Below, piece after piece: positions 49,939 through 63,960 of a DNA stretch of 64,000 bases. The stretch is from Prinia subflava. Lineage: Eukaryota; Chordata; Aves; Passeriformes; Cisticolidae. The stretch spans positions 1,909,001 to 1,973,000 of the forward strand of contig NC_086254.1 in NCBI RefSeq assembly GCF_021018805.1, read 5' to 3'. Below the pieces are notes generated by a model. That model was not told where the DNA came from. It was given only the letters and a program-made list of their open reading frames with translations, and made no database searches. A program made the translations under genes and the position numbers. Each line of letters begins with the position of its first letter. Position 1 is the first letter of the stretch.

Positions 49939-52117
49939 GTCTCACTGAGGAGCTTCCCACATTAACACAGCATTAACCTTCTCATTTGCACCAGGCAAGG
50001 GGTGAAAAAGAGCTTACAAAAAGTGTGTTGGACTCTGTGCTTTCACTGCGCAGTGGGAATGAATTTATCCATGAAGAGATTCCTCTAAAGGGTCTCACAG
50101 AGAGAAAATACAGACATTTTCTAGACTGAAAGGCCAAAACTCTAAAAACTCAGAGTGTCACTGGCTCACAAGGTACATGCACAGTCTCAGGGAGTCCCCC
50201 AGAGAGAGATGGGGTACATGCAAAAAAAGCACTTCAAGACCATTTGCTCAGGCTGAAGAACACAGGACTCAATCCTGGGGCACACCCACTGCTCCAAAAC
50301 TTTTCTAGCTTTCGGTCATCCTCAGCACTGCATTTTTTGATATCTTTCATTGTGCTACAGAACCTGTCAGTTTGTAACGCCTTTGAGTCTGTTGGAGGAC
50401 ACCAGAAGTCAAGCAGAACTGGATAAAGTCATAACTACATTTCTATTAAAGGAAAAGGCCAAAAAGCAGATTTGGAAGGGTGGTTGCTGGCTGAGGGCTG
50501 GGGCTCAGCAGAGGCTTTTATTTCTGATCCTTCACTATACTTGTCCCAAACAGTGAGAGCAATAGGTCTCCCTTGCTTTCCAAAATGGGATTGTTTGCAG
50601 GATTTTTCCACCAGGGCAGTTTCCCCAGTGGGTGATGGATTCCACTGCACCACAGCCAGGGACACAGGGATGGAGGAATGAAGCTGAGCTGGGGGGGCAG
50701 AGGGTGGCACTGCAATTTTTGCTGTCATTTTAACTACTCCAATGTATTTTTATGGACAATTAATTGAATTTCTTTTCCCCAAGTGAAGACTGTTTTGCCC
50801 GTAACAATAATGGGTGAGTTCCTTGCCTTTACCTCACAAGCTTCTTCTTCCCTCCCCTGCCCTGCCCTGCTGAGGAGGGGGTGTGGGAGGGGCTGGGGCA
50901 GTTTGGCCTCAGCCACGATGTGGTTTGGAGCACTTGCTGCTCATGGACTGAGACACAGAACCTCAGCCACAACCCTGCTGCCCTGCAGAGCAATGAGGAG
51001 TGGAGGCAGAGCTGGAGACTGCCATGAGGGGCCAGACAGTGAGAGGGGCACTGAGGGCACGGAGAGGAGAGGCACAAGATCCGGAACACCAAGGGTGACC
51101 ACTTGATGAAGAAAGAGAGACTTGCTCAGGCCTGAAGGTCCCATAGAAACCATCCAGAAATTATGAATAAACCAAAATAGATGCAGCAACATCAACATAA
51201 AACTGCTGCCACAGCAAGTGCTAACAGGAACTCTTCTTTCAGCCCACAGAGAGATTTTTTCAGGTGACTTGGAATCTAACAGGACTATTTTTGCAGCAGG
51301 GAAACACTCAGCCCTACTTTGTGACAGTGAAAGTGCAGCCTGAATATTCATGTGTGTCCAGGGAAAGCAGCTCTCTGCTCTGCTCCTGCTGCCATTCAGT
51401 GCTACAGGGTAAAGCAGAGCTGAACTCTTGGGCTTAGGAGGAGGACAGAGCTAGAGGTACAGTGCCAGAGTCACTGTGCCAGGAGACCCCTCTGTGACAG
51501 GGGAGGAGGGCACAGAAGCCATAAAACACTCCTGAGGGTAACCCATGGCAGCAGGGCTCTCTGTGGACTCTCCTCTCAGACAGGAAAAGGAGGAAGGACA
51601 CAGAGTCAATCATGTTAAGAGGGGTAAGGGAGGATGGAAGGGCAGCTGAGCCCCAGACTCCAGGGAGCATCATCCTCTCAGGAGCACAGTTGGCTGTGCT
51701 GGATCCCTGAGCCACTTCAGATAATTCCATAGTAGCATATAACAGAAAGCAAAATAAACAGACCCGCTGAGAATCTGGCAAAAGCCTTTTTCACAGAGCT
51801 CATATATCATGTCAGAAACACCCTAATGTGGCTCTCCTGAGATTTTTTTATTTTAAAATATATTTTAATTTAAAAACCCCACATCATTTGGCAGCAGTAG
51901 ATCTACAGTATAGTTTCAAGGTGCCTGAGCTTCTATGCCACACGGAATTAAAGGATTATTTCACTACATTATACTTTAAAGCTATGAATACTAACACCTC
52001 TCCCTGTTACAGCACAGCCAGCAAGCTGAGCCCTCACCACAGTCCTAAAGGCAGGGACACTGCTCCCTGAGAGATGGCAGAACCCTGCTGTGGGAAGGAG
52101 AATTCCAGGCTTTCACT

Positions 52118-52200
52118 TCTACTGGTCTTTATTTATTTATTATTTAATAAATATTTTTATTTATTCTACCTATTCTTTATAATTCTGCCTATTCTTTCTT
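52118..52200. repeat. AT-rich low-complexity run (TTTA/TTAT)
   Basis: TTTATTTATTATTTAATAA-type sequence followed by a duplicated CCTATTCTTTAT/GCCTATTCTTTCT motif. It borders the GC-rich block at 52.2-52.7 kb. Confidence 0.75.
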
Positions 52201-55039
52201 TATACAGCTTTTGCAAGGGCGAGGCAGTCCCAGCTCCTGCCTGGGTGAGTGCCCTCCCTAGGACTCAGCTGAGTCCCACACGTGCCTTTGGGGGTGTCCC
52301 CATCCCCAACCCTGGGCAGGTACAGCCCGACCCCACTCGTGGCAGGAGTCTGTGCTGAGCAGGGCACCAGCCTGGCACTGCACACACATCTCCAGCTGCT
52401 CCTCAGGCCCGTTCCCGTTTGCTCTCTGGGCTTTTCCCAGCACAGCACAGGGCTCAGGAATGGGAATTTCCATCCCTCCTGGCAGGCACACCCTCCTCCT
52501 CAGGAGGCACACACGGATCCAGGCAGAAGCACAGACAAACCAGGTAAATGCTGATGGGTGCAAGCTGCTCCCAAGGCCAGGGAGCTGCAGCCTGGGAGAA
52601 GTGGGGCTGGCTGGGGCCAGGGAGATCCCAGTTATCCCAGCACATCAGCTGTGCTGGGCCATGCCCACAGGGGCTGACATCCTGAGTGTACAGAGCCCCA
52701 GACCCTGCCCTGACACAGCTGGACACAAAAGAACCACACCACTCACAGATGTCCAGCAGGAGAGAAGGGGCAGAACTTCGCTTTCTTTCATATTTATACA
52801 TTTTTGGCACCAGTTGTGGATTGGTGGATGGGATCATGACCCCTCCAAACACACTGGTCAAACAGACAGTCAATCAGTTCTTCTCCTCCTCCAAAAAGGA
52901 ATGTAAACAAAAAACTACCATTAGGTAAACAGAGCTATTTTTGCATTAAGAAACTGTCAGAAGCGTGAGAATCTGACTCCAATAAATTAAACAATCACAA
53001 GGCTAAAAAATTCCAAAAAAACAGGGCGACACTGCCCTGCCCAGCACACACAGCCCTGCTGAGCCTTCAACCAGCCAGAAAAGAGAGCAGCAGATTTCTT
53101 GCAGAACTGAGTATCAGATTGCAAAGAAAACATATTTTATCTCTGATCAAGAACAAATCTGGCTGTATGAAAACAAATAAAAGGAGAACTGCATAGCAAG
53201 AAATAACCAAAAATCAACAGTGTAAATCAAGGGTTGTTACGTCCTATTTCAACCATGATTAACAGCTGTCATTTCAAAACTTCTATTTATGTATCTCTCC
53301 TGCTACTGACAGAAGTTAGACAAATATTCCTTACAGAGCACTCCCATGGCCCCACAGCATTAAAGGGGGTTCAACACAGTGGTTTGGGTCTGGAGCAACA
53401 CCTCTCCACTGCATTTCTAACAAGGCCATGCACACCACAACTGCCTAAACAGGGCAGCAGCACAAGGAAAGCAAATCAGGGGTGAGATAATGAGGAGGAA
53501 GAATATTTACAGCACGTGAGTCGAGGCAGTAAATATGAAAAAAGAATTCACACCGTGTGTGGACTCTGAACATTATTAATACAAAGACGTTTTTCACCTC
53601 AGGGAAGAAAAATCTTGTTACCTGAGAGATACAATAAAACATTAGGAGAGGCTCTCCGTTTACCTCTTGATATACAATCTTATGACAACCAATGAAGGTG
53701 CTCCAAGAAATTGCCACCTTCTGAGGATCCAGGCCTCCATGCCATCATCCTGGGATCTGACATCCCTACCAGAAATGAAGCTCTTTTTTTTTTTTTTTTG
53801 CTTACTTGTATGGTAAAAGTGAAGTAAACCAACAAAGACAACATCTTCTCTTTGGTTTTCTTCTTACCTTTAATTAGAAGAAAAAGTAATTTTTCTGTTC
53901 CAAAACTCTTTTTATGAAAAACCAAAAACAAACACATGTGCATTCTTTCAATTTCCTTTTGACAAAAAAACAAATCTGAATTGAACAAATAACTACAAAC
54001 AATTTTCTGATCAGCTGGATGATACAGAACAAGGGTGTCTTTAACTCATTCTACAGCACTGCTGGTCATTTCCTGCTGCCTCTGAGTGACCCAGAGCCTG
54101 CTGCTGCACTTGCTCAATAAACTGGAGTAGTGGAGTTCATCCCCCACAGCCTTTAGTGGGGACACCCACCAAAGGAGCAGAGCTCCCCCCCTGTGCTCCC
54201 GGGGAGAATTTGGCTATTTAGCATTGTAATTGCAGACACACAGCGATGGGGCTCTGCTGGCAGGAGCAGGAGAAGCCACGGGCTAAGAATAAACAGCATC
54301 CTCGCCAGGCGGGGGTGGGGGAGAAAGAAACAGGCATTTATTTCCAGATCCTCTTCTCCTTCATTATATGCTTGGGCAACCTTAGATCCACAGCACACAG
54401 AAGGTACTCTGAAGGAGGTCTGTAGCTCTGTTTTATCTAAGTTTCACAGAGAATGCAGCCCATCATTTTTTCTGTGCTGTTTATACAGAAATCAAAGATA
54501 AATTTGGCATAAACTCATCACACCCCAGAATCATACATACATTATACACCATAGAAAGTGTAACAGACTCGCTCTGTTCCCCAGCTCCTGTTAAGAGTGG
54601 TATGAAACAGCAAGCTGTTGGCAATTGCAGCAAATGAAGCGTATTTCAGCACACTTCAAAAGCTGAATTGCAAAAAAATATAGGCTTCTCCTGACCCTTT
54701 GCATTTTGATGGTTGCACACTGAGAAACACGGCCTTTAAAATTACACCTTGCAAAGCTCTCCATTGTACCAATCAATCTGTGCAAGCAGCCTGCAGAGCC
54801 CAGGCTGGGAGCAGGGCGGGATCGGCGCAGGCTCCGGCTGCTCGGGACAGCCAGAGCACCCGCAGCCAGGGTGGCACCCACTGCCCTCCCTGCTTTACCC
54901 TCCCTGAGCTTCTTTGGGCCCCAGACTGGATTTCCAGGGCCCTCCTCAGGCTCTGTGTAAGTGAAACTCGTCTTTGGTTAAAAACCAGCTCCAAGAAACA
55001 CAGATGGGCACAGGAACAACATTCTTGTCTGCATGGATA

Positions 55040-55519
55040 TACATCCATCCACATTCTGATCCATGCACCCATCCACATTCTCATCCATCCATCGTCCATC
55101 CATCCATCCATCCATCCATCCATCCATCCCTCCATCCATCCCTCCATCCATCCCTCCATCCATCCATCCATCCATCCATCCATCCATCACCCATCCATCC
55201 ATCCATCAACCATCCATCCATCCATCCCTCCCTCCATCCCTCCATCCATCCATCCATCCATCCATCCATCATCCATCCATCCATCCATCCATCCATCCCT
55301 CCATCCATCCATCCATCCATCCATCCCTCCATCCATCCATCCATCCATCCATCCATCCATCCATCCATCCATCCATCCATCCATCACCCATCCATCCATC
55401 CATCCATCCATCCATCCATCATCCATCCCTCCATCCATCATCCATCCATCCATCCATCCATCCATCCATCCATCCATCCATCCATCCATCCATCCATCCA
55501 TCCATCCACATTCTCATCC
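55040..55519. repeat. Long imperfect (CATC)n array
   Basis: A tetranucleotide array of roughly 430 bp (core 55083-55508) with recurrent CCTCC, CATCACC, CATCAACC and CATCATCC interruptions. A CCATCCACATTCTCATCC motif occurs at both edges (about 55069 and 55503). It is the same motif as the 3.7-kb array but far longer and more diverged internally, so it is probably older. Open frames reading HPSI or MDGW repeats across it are not genes. Confidence 0.96.
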
Positions 55520-56539
55520 CTGCATGTACAATTTCTGGCTGTTGTTCAGCCATTTACACCACTTACATTTCTTGTTTCTGCTCTGCACATCCCCACACCA
55601 GATTTTAAGTGTAACGGGGAGAGTCATGAACTCCTGTTCAGGTGCCCCCTTTCCCCAGAAGTACCCAACAAGGAGCAGGGCACATGCACCGGCTGCAACG
55701 CTTTCCACCAGGGACTGCTTTTTGTGGTCCCATTTAGAGAATGGAGAACCAAGCTGGCAGTTTTATGCCAACATCCTGTGCCTGTTTCAGAGCACGTGGC
55801 AATGATGAGTTTCCAGATTCTTGCTAGACCATTTTCAGCTCTGGTTTTGGTGGTGACAGGCACAGGGGACTCAGGGACTCTGTCCCAACCTCAGCCCTGA
55901 ACCTGTGAGGAGTTCCTGTTTCTGTCATACAGGAAAGGTAAGATGAGCCAGGAAAGAGAAAGCAAACACCACTTTAACCTGAACCTTTGGAAAGGAGAGA
56001 GAACAGAAATATTATCCCACTGAGCCCTGTCTGATATCCACCTTTCTAAGAAAGGCCTCTGGCTGCCTTTGAAATGTGTACCTTAGTGAAAGAACACTTA
56101 AGCAAGAAGATCAGATCAACCACGATGGAACAAATAGCAAATAGGCGAGGCTGAAAAACTCCAGAGCTGCAGCTGCAACTCTAGAACTGCCCACAAATCC
56201 AGCTAAGAGTCCCCACCTGCTTTAATGAGGGAAACACAACCCCAGGGTAGCTCCTGTAGAGTTCCAGTTGTTTCGAGCCCAGAGGATGGCTGCTCCTCAC
56301 GTGCAAAGGAGATGCAAGAAGGGATGAAACCTTTTGGAATGTCTACAGAGCAGCCTGAGACAGAGCAGGGTGACTGCACTCACTGGCTTGAATTCATTCC
56401 CAGTGCCCACCATCCTTTCCTTCCTCAATGCAGACCACTAATGTGACACCCAGCCAACATCACAGAAGTAAATAAATCTCTTGCAGGAGGAAGTATCAGT
56501 ATTCATGATGGACCTCGAGATGCTCACCACTGCTAACAT

Positions 56540-56970
56540 TAAGGAGCCCTGTTATTTCATCGTTCGATATAAGCCCAGAATAAATATTTAATAATTTGGT
56601 TGCATAAATAATGATTTGAAGGTTGAGCTATTGGCTTAAAACTATAATACTATTTTAAGCCGTTTAACTGCCCAGCTAGATAAATTATTCAAGACTTAAA
56701 AGTCATCCTGTGGTCTCTGTACAAGGAGAAAACTAGGAAGTTGTAACAATAATGACAAAAGCAGGGCAAGATCAATCAAACCACATGATCGCTAACACAA
56801 ACAAGCAGCAATTAAGCAGCAATCAAGACCAATCTGACTGGGGTTGATGTCCTTTTATGCCAATACTCTCAGCCCAAAGAGCAAAACTTAATAATGTTTT
56901 GCAATTTATCAAGGGAGCCATAACTCTGCTCTCAGTGACTTGGCCAAGAGGCTATTATGATAGTATTTCT
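56540..56970. other. Candidate conserved noncoding element in intron 2
   Basis: AT-rich but non-repetitive DNA with many TAAT and ATTA cores, ATAAATAATGATTTGAAGG and GCAATTAAGCAGCAATCAAG. It resembles the developmental enhancers found in large neurodevelopmental genes. The call rests on composition only. Confidence 0.35.
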
Positions 56971-57362
56971 CTATAATTTAATAATGTGAAGGAAGGCGGG
57001 GGGAGAGGGAGTAAAAGCATTTTGACATATAACTCACATCTATACATATTGTATTTTCCCCTTGCTTGAATGATAGAAGCAGAAGTCACAACAATATACC
57101 TCAGTACCAATTTGTTAGCAGGAAAGGGAAGCTGAAGTATCTGGCAAAGAAAATCTATTTGAAGCAGCACAGAAGGGAAGGGAATGAAGCATCTGAATTC
57201 ATTAGCAGCTGTCATTGATGTGGAGATGAGTTTAGTCATCACAAATAACTCAGGAGAAAAGCAAAGGGAGGAACTATTGTTGAAGTTGTTTAAATCTGGA
57301 TTAGTTCTGACAGATGGCAAGGTGCCACTCGGGGAACACTTGTGGTGCACCTCCACCTCTTG

Positions 57363-57440
57363 GAGGGAAGCTCTGAACAGAGTCAGCATCCCTGCATTTT
57401 GAGGGAAGCTCTGAACACACTCAGCTATCCCGGCATTTTG
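57363..57440. repeat. Two-copy 38-bp tandem repeat
   Basis: GAGGGAAGCTCTGAACA starts at 57363 and 57401. The rest of the unit (TCAGC...GCATTTT) matches with a few substitutions. The flanks are unique. Confidence 0.85.
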
Positions 57441-60400
57441 GATTTTCATTTTTCTTTTTGCATACCTCTCTTCCTCCCTCATCCTAAGCAATAATGTAAA
57501 ATACATTGCAGCACCTGCTTTCACCTTGGACTGCTTTTGCCAATTGAAATAACGAGTCCTCCTGTCTGCAAATGTCCAAAAAACCCAAATCTCCTGATCA
57601 GTCTTGCAGTCTGTCCTCTGTCAACAGTGACCAAAAGTGATTTAATGCTTGATAGATCTGATGAGCTGACTGCCTCAGTCCAAGCCCCAAACCATCCTCA
57701 TGTCCAGAAAATCATTCTGCCAGCCAGTGCTACTGTCCCTGTGCTGGCAGCCTCAGCAGCGAGGTGGCATCAGGGTGAGACCCAATGCCCACCACAATCC
57801 CAGGGGACACCTGCAGGATTGCCACCGACTTCAAGGGATGCACAAACCATTTAGGGAACTGGCTGTCCACCTCAAATATTTGACAGACGGTTTCTGTACC
57901 TTATACTGATAAAACCCCCTAATTTAACATCTCTTTTCTATGCTTTAAAATTGTACTAAACTTACCCATCTTGAAAATATAGTCAAATATTAGATAAGTG
58001 GAGCTTTATTATTGTTTCAAGATAAGTGCAAAAAATCCATAATAGAGGACTACTATCAAATTACAGTTACTTGAATTAATCTCATCCTGGCATTTAATAA
58101 TTTGTAAAGTGCTTATTCAGAAAAAGGTCAAAAATCACTTGGAAAGATATGTTAATGGCTCTCTAAGTAATGTTTAGACTTGCTGAATAAATTTTCACAC
58201 TTAAGTCACGTATAACAAGCATTCCAAAATGTATTATAAATCGTGCTCTTCACACTGGAGAGCTGTGTGTACATACATGTTACAGCCTCCCCAGCAGACA
58301 GCACTTCAGCACTTGGCTAAATTCACCTCAGCTGAGAAAAAAAGTAAGCTTATCTTTGCTGTTATGCCAGAAATAGATTGAATGTATGCTCTCATAAAAA
58401 GGAATATTTACCTGAGTCAGGGCCTGCAGGAGCCTATTGTTGTTCATTTACATGATTAAAAAACCCATCAGAAATGATAATGCAAATAACTGTCAAGCCC
58501 CAACTTCCCCAAAACTCAGTCTTAAAAAAAATAATTAAAAAAAGAATAGCGGTAAATAATTGGAAATGGAGGAAGACAAAGCCCTGTGCTGATGGATCAA
58601 CATGGAACCCCTTCCATGCTTTGAAATATTTGGGCTTTAAAATGACCCACAAGACTTAAAAACTAAGTATCAGCATGTGAGAAAGTACCATATTACAGTT
58701 TAAATCAACCATTATACAGGCTCAGCAAGCATCAGCACGCTCCTTCCATGCACTAAAAAACGTCAACTTCTCCTTGGTGAATAATAATTTGTGAAATAAA
58801 GCAGGCATACAAAATATGGGTGGCAGGCAGCAAATGCTGAGATTTGGGGCACCAAGGTGTTTTAAAATTGTTTTTCACTTCTGCATCCAGCATCTACTGA
58901 AATCTCAACAGATCAAAGTTTTGCAGACAAGGAAAAAAAAAGCCTACAAAATTAATAACTATTTAAGTATTCTGTTTCATCATGATAACAAACAGATGGT
59001 TTTAATATTCTAGAGGCTAATTTCTGAACAATTAAAAACACAGCAAGACATTAACATCTAATGAAACATTTTAACCACCAGTATATGCATCTGCCATTAA
59101 TTTCCACACAGTAAGGTCTTGGTTCTCTTCAATCTGTTCTTTATTAAGGAAAGTTTTTCCACTCTGAATTTAGTGAAGTAGAGAATTAACAACTGTTTTC
59201 AATCAGCAATCAGCATGATATTTCGCCAGTGTGCATTGAAACCGTCCACACTATCAGACATAAATTTACTCCTATGATGGCTTTGATCTGCACACTGAGT
59301 GGAGATGTTAGAGGGGAATTAATTTTCTAATTCCATTTTCATTTAGAACATAGGAATTAACCCCTCACAGATCTCATGTCCCTTTTTAGCTGCTTTAGAT
59401 AAAGGACACCTACTTAAAATGTTGTGCCTTATACATTTACTTACAACCCAGCCAAAAATAAACTCTTTTTTTCTTTTTTTTTTAATCAATGAAAGCATTC
59501 TCACGCAAACCGTATGGAAATAAAGTTCTTCAAAGGAGAGGGCAATCCTATATTTATGAGCCTCTAATTTATATTTCCTTTGCTCATCTGTGACAAGAAC
59601 ATGGGGTAGTATTCATCAAAGCTCTACCCATGCAAACACTAGTTGCTATAAAAAATTTCTATGCCCCATACAAGCTAATTCCTGTGTTCCCTCTTCAGAT
59701 ATGCAGCCTAGAACTGCTGATGAACTCTCCTGCAGGTTTTCCCCAATTTAGCAGGGTATGATTTAAATGAAGCCAAGGCAAGCCCTCCTCTTGGCTCCCA
59801 GGGTGCAGCCAAAGGCTGATGTTATTCAGTATTTGTTGTCATCGCCTGGCTACTGTAGGAATGAAGCCAATAAATAAATATCTTGGGGAATAACTCCAAA
59901 CACCTCCCTGCAGGCCTGGAACACAGGCTCCCTGTGCATTAAACACGTAGGCACCTCTCTGGGTGTCTCTGCTTTTCAAAAGGGTTAACTTAGCAAGGAA
60001 CTGGGAATGATTTTAACAGGAACCACATTCTGTCCACGTTCCTGTTTTGCTTTTAATCATGTAATTTATGTAAACATGGAATTGCAAGGCTAAACTAATA
60101 AACATTGAAAAAAGCCTTGAGAAAACATAGATTTAGGGAAGGAGCCAGCTGCAGGACTCTGCCTCCTGGATTCACTTTGTGATGTTCAGAGGGGATTTCA
60201 TGGTGCACCAAGAAATGTTTGTACTCCAGTTAAGCAGAACAAGAGACATTCTGGTTACTGCTTCACGTCAGGAGAAACAGGGCCATGAACCTGGGGCTTC
60301 TACCTGCAGACTGATGCCCTGCCAAGGGGTATTACCTGCTCCATCTCCCTCCCTCTAATTCACACCAGAAATAACGTTCTGGGCTCAACATACTTCCAAT

Positions 60401-62984
60401 AATAATTACGTATTTCCATAGAAACTTCTCTAACAGACCACCTACAGCAAAAACACATCCCATCCCTGTCACACTGCTCAGAGTGCCTGAACCCCTCTCA
60501 AAGGCTCAGCCTGAACAAAGCTGGCTCTGCCTCAGTACTTGCTATTTTTCCCTTTTTTTAATAGGCTATTACAGGTTTAAGGCCAGATCCAGAGAGGCTG
60601 AGAACACCCACAAACCTGTTTGGAATTTAGGTTTCCAAAGCCTGGAACCAGAACAGTAGTTAGGTAAGAAAGGACAGGAAAGATTATTTATTTGCCTTCA
60701 AGCACTGTCATCACTCTGAATGTTGGGGATTAGGGCTGGGAGTTTCCGACGTGCCGAGCAGAGGCAGGGGTGTAACCTCACTGAAAGACAGTGAGCTCTT
60801 GGCTCAATTTATATCCACTTTTGGGGCAGTGAAATGTGGCTGAAGTGGGGTCCCAGGAGATGCCAGATGGGATTTCAAGAGACCTTTCCAGCCAGTCATA
60901 TCTGGTTCAGAGAAATGTGCACACTGGAATGAGTGTACTGGGAATTTGCCATGTAACCATTAGCTCTGTAACCACCATTAATATACCTTGGAGGTTTTGC
61001 CTTATTTTTATATGTCAGACAGTTTCAGGCTAGCACCGTATTTAGTGAGGAGAGCACAATATTAAAATGTGACTTTCATACTTTTTATGCTCCAAGTGCC
61101 TGGATCTACTCTTGGCACACTACAAAAATAATACTTTTATGATTCAGTTTTTCCATGAAATATTTATAATACAAGTATTGAGTGATGGAAGTGCCAGAAT
61201 ATTATGATTGCTGCACTTGAATTCCTGGAGATTGGAAGCTTTTGTTTGGTCTAGCAGCGTGAAGGAAAAGCGTCCTGCTAAACATCTGTCTCTCCCTGCA
61301 GAACCACATGGGAAATTAAGATTTTGGGGCAGCCCTGACTGGAGTATTTGAGTCCTCAGCTCAGCCTGAGTGCCGAGGAGTCTCAGCACTACAAAATCAT
61401 AGGGCAGAGGAAGGTCAGACCCAGCCCAGCCCTCTGAGCCCAGAGGGACCAGGGGTCCCTGCACCCCTCCTGACAGGCAGACCCTGAGCTAACCCAGCCC
61501 AAGGCTGCTGCAGACACGCAGGGAGCTCTGCAGCCCTGCAGCTGCATTGGTGCAGTGCTGCACTGCCTTCCCCTGCAGGGGTTACCTCCACAGCCCCGCT
61601 GCATCCCTGCCTGCAGCGTGACCTTGTCCCACCTGTCACGGGTATGCACAGCACATTTCTGCTCTGCTCTCTGCAGCACCTGCCTGTGCTTGAACACTGT
61701 TATCAGAATCTCCACTCCACTCCCTCTGTTAAAACTAAATTGCCCCAATTCTTTCAAGCCTCTCTTGCAGACCATGCTTTCAGACCTTCTCCAAGTACTC
61801 CACGAGTTTCTCACACCAATTATTTCCTATTCCAAAGGGAAACTCCTGCAATATCCATTTGGAAATATAGAATCATATAAATCACACTGATGCAAAATGA
61901 GAATTAAATGAAATACGTGAGAATGACATGGGTACTGAAAGCTGTGGGCTGCATTCAGCCAACTGACTGGTCAGGCAGGTTCACTTCTGGGTGCCAGTCT
62001 TGAGATACCTGAAAATATCTGAAGTGATCACCTGAAGTGTTCTCAACACAAATCCTTTGAATTTATGCTGCTATTTCCCTTCTGGAAGTGCTGTTAACTT
62101 CTCTTCTAAATAATACCAGATCTGTAAAAGATATTTCCTGAACAAAAGTAGTTTCAAGTACAGATACAATTTACAGAACTGTTCAGGAGAGGCTTTGTTT
62201 AGTTCACTGCACCTTCATTTAGATCTCTCCTCATTCAAAACCTTATCTGAAACAGGTCTTTTTCTAAATATAAGAGTTTTCAATAGAAATTTTCCTTCTT
62301 AGTAGTTTTTTTTTTGCAGAGTTGGAGCTGAAGGGGCTGAGTGTAACTCCTCATGACACCTCCACAGCTGGAACTCATCTGCTGCAAGAAGCTGTTGTTG
62401 AAGTGATCTGGAGAAACACTTCTCCAACCCATTTAACAGCTTTCAGAGATTGCTCAAAGATGTTCAACAGCCCTGTCGTCCTTGCCAGGCCCTTATTCCT
62501 CACTACTGCATTTAGTTACAGCAGGAGCACTGAATTAAATTAAAACTTAATCTGCTGTTAAGTGTCCTGGTTCAGCAATCTGAAACTGTGAAGGTTTTGC
62601 TGGTGTTCATAAATGTATTTTACAACAACTAAGACAAGGAACAACAGAAGGAGATGTTGATGTTTCTGTGACAGGCTGAGGATTGGTTTTGAGAGGTCCA
62701 CATGAAAACTACGGGAGAAAGGAGGAAAAGGAGAGAGGCAGGGGAGGAGCTGCTGGCTGGGTGAAAGCTTCTCTTTAAGGCCACAGAAATGCCACGCTGT
62801 CAACCTCTGGCATCCCCCAGCAAACCATGGCAACAGCTGCCTGGCTCTGTGGTAATAAACGGAACCAATTTAATCGCTTTTATTGTTCTGCTGTGATGTT
62901 TGAGCGCACCACTTCTTCCCTCCCAGGACTCCTGAGCCCGCAAGGGCAGCAATGAGAGAAGATCTCATTTACCTAAAAGCGCTT

Positions 62985-63320
62985 ATAAATTTTTAATTTG
63001 CTTTAACAAGTAAATTAACAAGTCCCTCATTCAGGCAAGTTTTATGGCCTCTTGCCACTTGGGGAGGGCCATAAAAGTTTTATAGATAATCCAGAGCTAC
63101 CGAGACTGCTCATACTAAATTGTCTGTTTCCTGTTATTTTATCAAACCATTGGGCTTCTAATGACTTAAAGTCACAGCTTCTTTATATCTACACTTTTTA
63201 TGAGCCCATATTTATAAACTGTAAAGAATATCTTAAATTATACAGGGCCCCTGCTAATCATTACAAAGCCAGTTTTTTATTGGAGACAACCCTTTTGCTC
63301 ACGCCCACCTAATAAATTTT
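62985..63320. other. Candidate conserved noncoding element in intron 2
   Basis: A block without repeats containing two related GGCC-anchored motifs (TTTTATGGCCTCTTG and GGCCATAAAAGTTTTATAG), several TTTATNNCC and TAAT cores, and ACTTTTTATGAGCCCATA. The low CpG content and lack of simple repeats suggest constraint. No coding frame of note. Confidence 0.35.
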
Positions 63321-63760
63321 AAGAGATTTAAGGGGAAAAAAAATCTTTTTGGAAACAGTACACTGATTGCATGTTCTATTTTAAGATGTTGCTTTAGCCA
63401 AACTCTCATTAATGAATACTTTGAAGTGCATGGGACTCTCTACACTCTGATTTCTAACAGTTCTTGCAAAAGTTCTCAGCATACCAGGCACCTCAGGCAA
63501 GCCTGGCTCTGGGGTTCAGGGTTGGGACAAGGCTACAGTGGAGAAACACCAGCTCTTCCCATGGAGAACATGCTGCCTGCAGGGAGCTCAGTGTGTGCCC
63601 TGTGCAACACCACTGGTGACATTGGGACAGAGCCTGGGCCTGGAGCTGTCCCCACCAGGAGGTGCTGGGAGCAGGAATCAGAGCTGGCACCCACGGCACG
63701 GGCACAGCAGCAGGGTTAAATCCCAGCCCCAGCACTGCCAGCTCACCACCCAGCCTGTCC

Positions 63761-63960
63761 CCAAGTGCCACATCCTGAGCTAAACCACCGGGGCAGTGAT
63801 CCCAGTGCTGCCCTAGACTGCCAAGGCCGGGGTGGACAATGCCTTCAGTGAAAACATTTCCCCAATACCCAACCTAAACCTCCCCTGGTGCAACTTGGGG
63901 CCATTTCCTTTTGTCCTGTCACTTGTGCCTTGGGAGAAGAGCCCAACCCCTTCCAGAAAG
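63761..63960 (-). mobile_element. CR1 non-LTR retrotransposon fragment at the window edge
   Basis: The plus strand contains CCAACCTAAACCTCCCCTG-like sequence (one base off), GGTGCAACTTGGGGCCATTT and CTTGTGCCTTGGGAGAAGAG. These are the antisense of the CR1 region just inside the 3' UTR. The 3' side from 63761 (GAACCACC/GGGGCAGTGATCCCA-like) is diverged. The element may continue past the window. It has the same orientation as AUTS2. Confidence 0.85.

Noticed and set aside
53784..53799. T16 run as a poly(A) tail of a retroposed gene on the minus strand
   Set aside because: No gene-like sequence or target-site duplication was recognised beside it.
54699..55900. Open frames with HPSIHPSI or MDGWMDGW repeats (up to 368 codons)
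   Set aside because: Translation of the CATC microsatellite plus flanks; no splice context or non-repeat domain.
56955..57524. 189-codon minus-strand open frame
   Set aside because: No recognisable family, composition like random intron, and no AUTS2 similarity.
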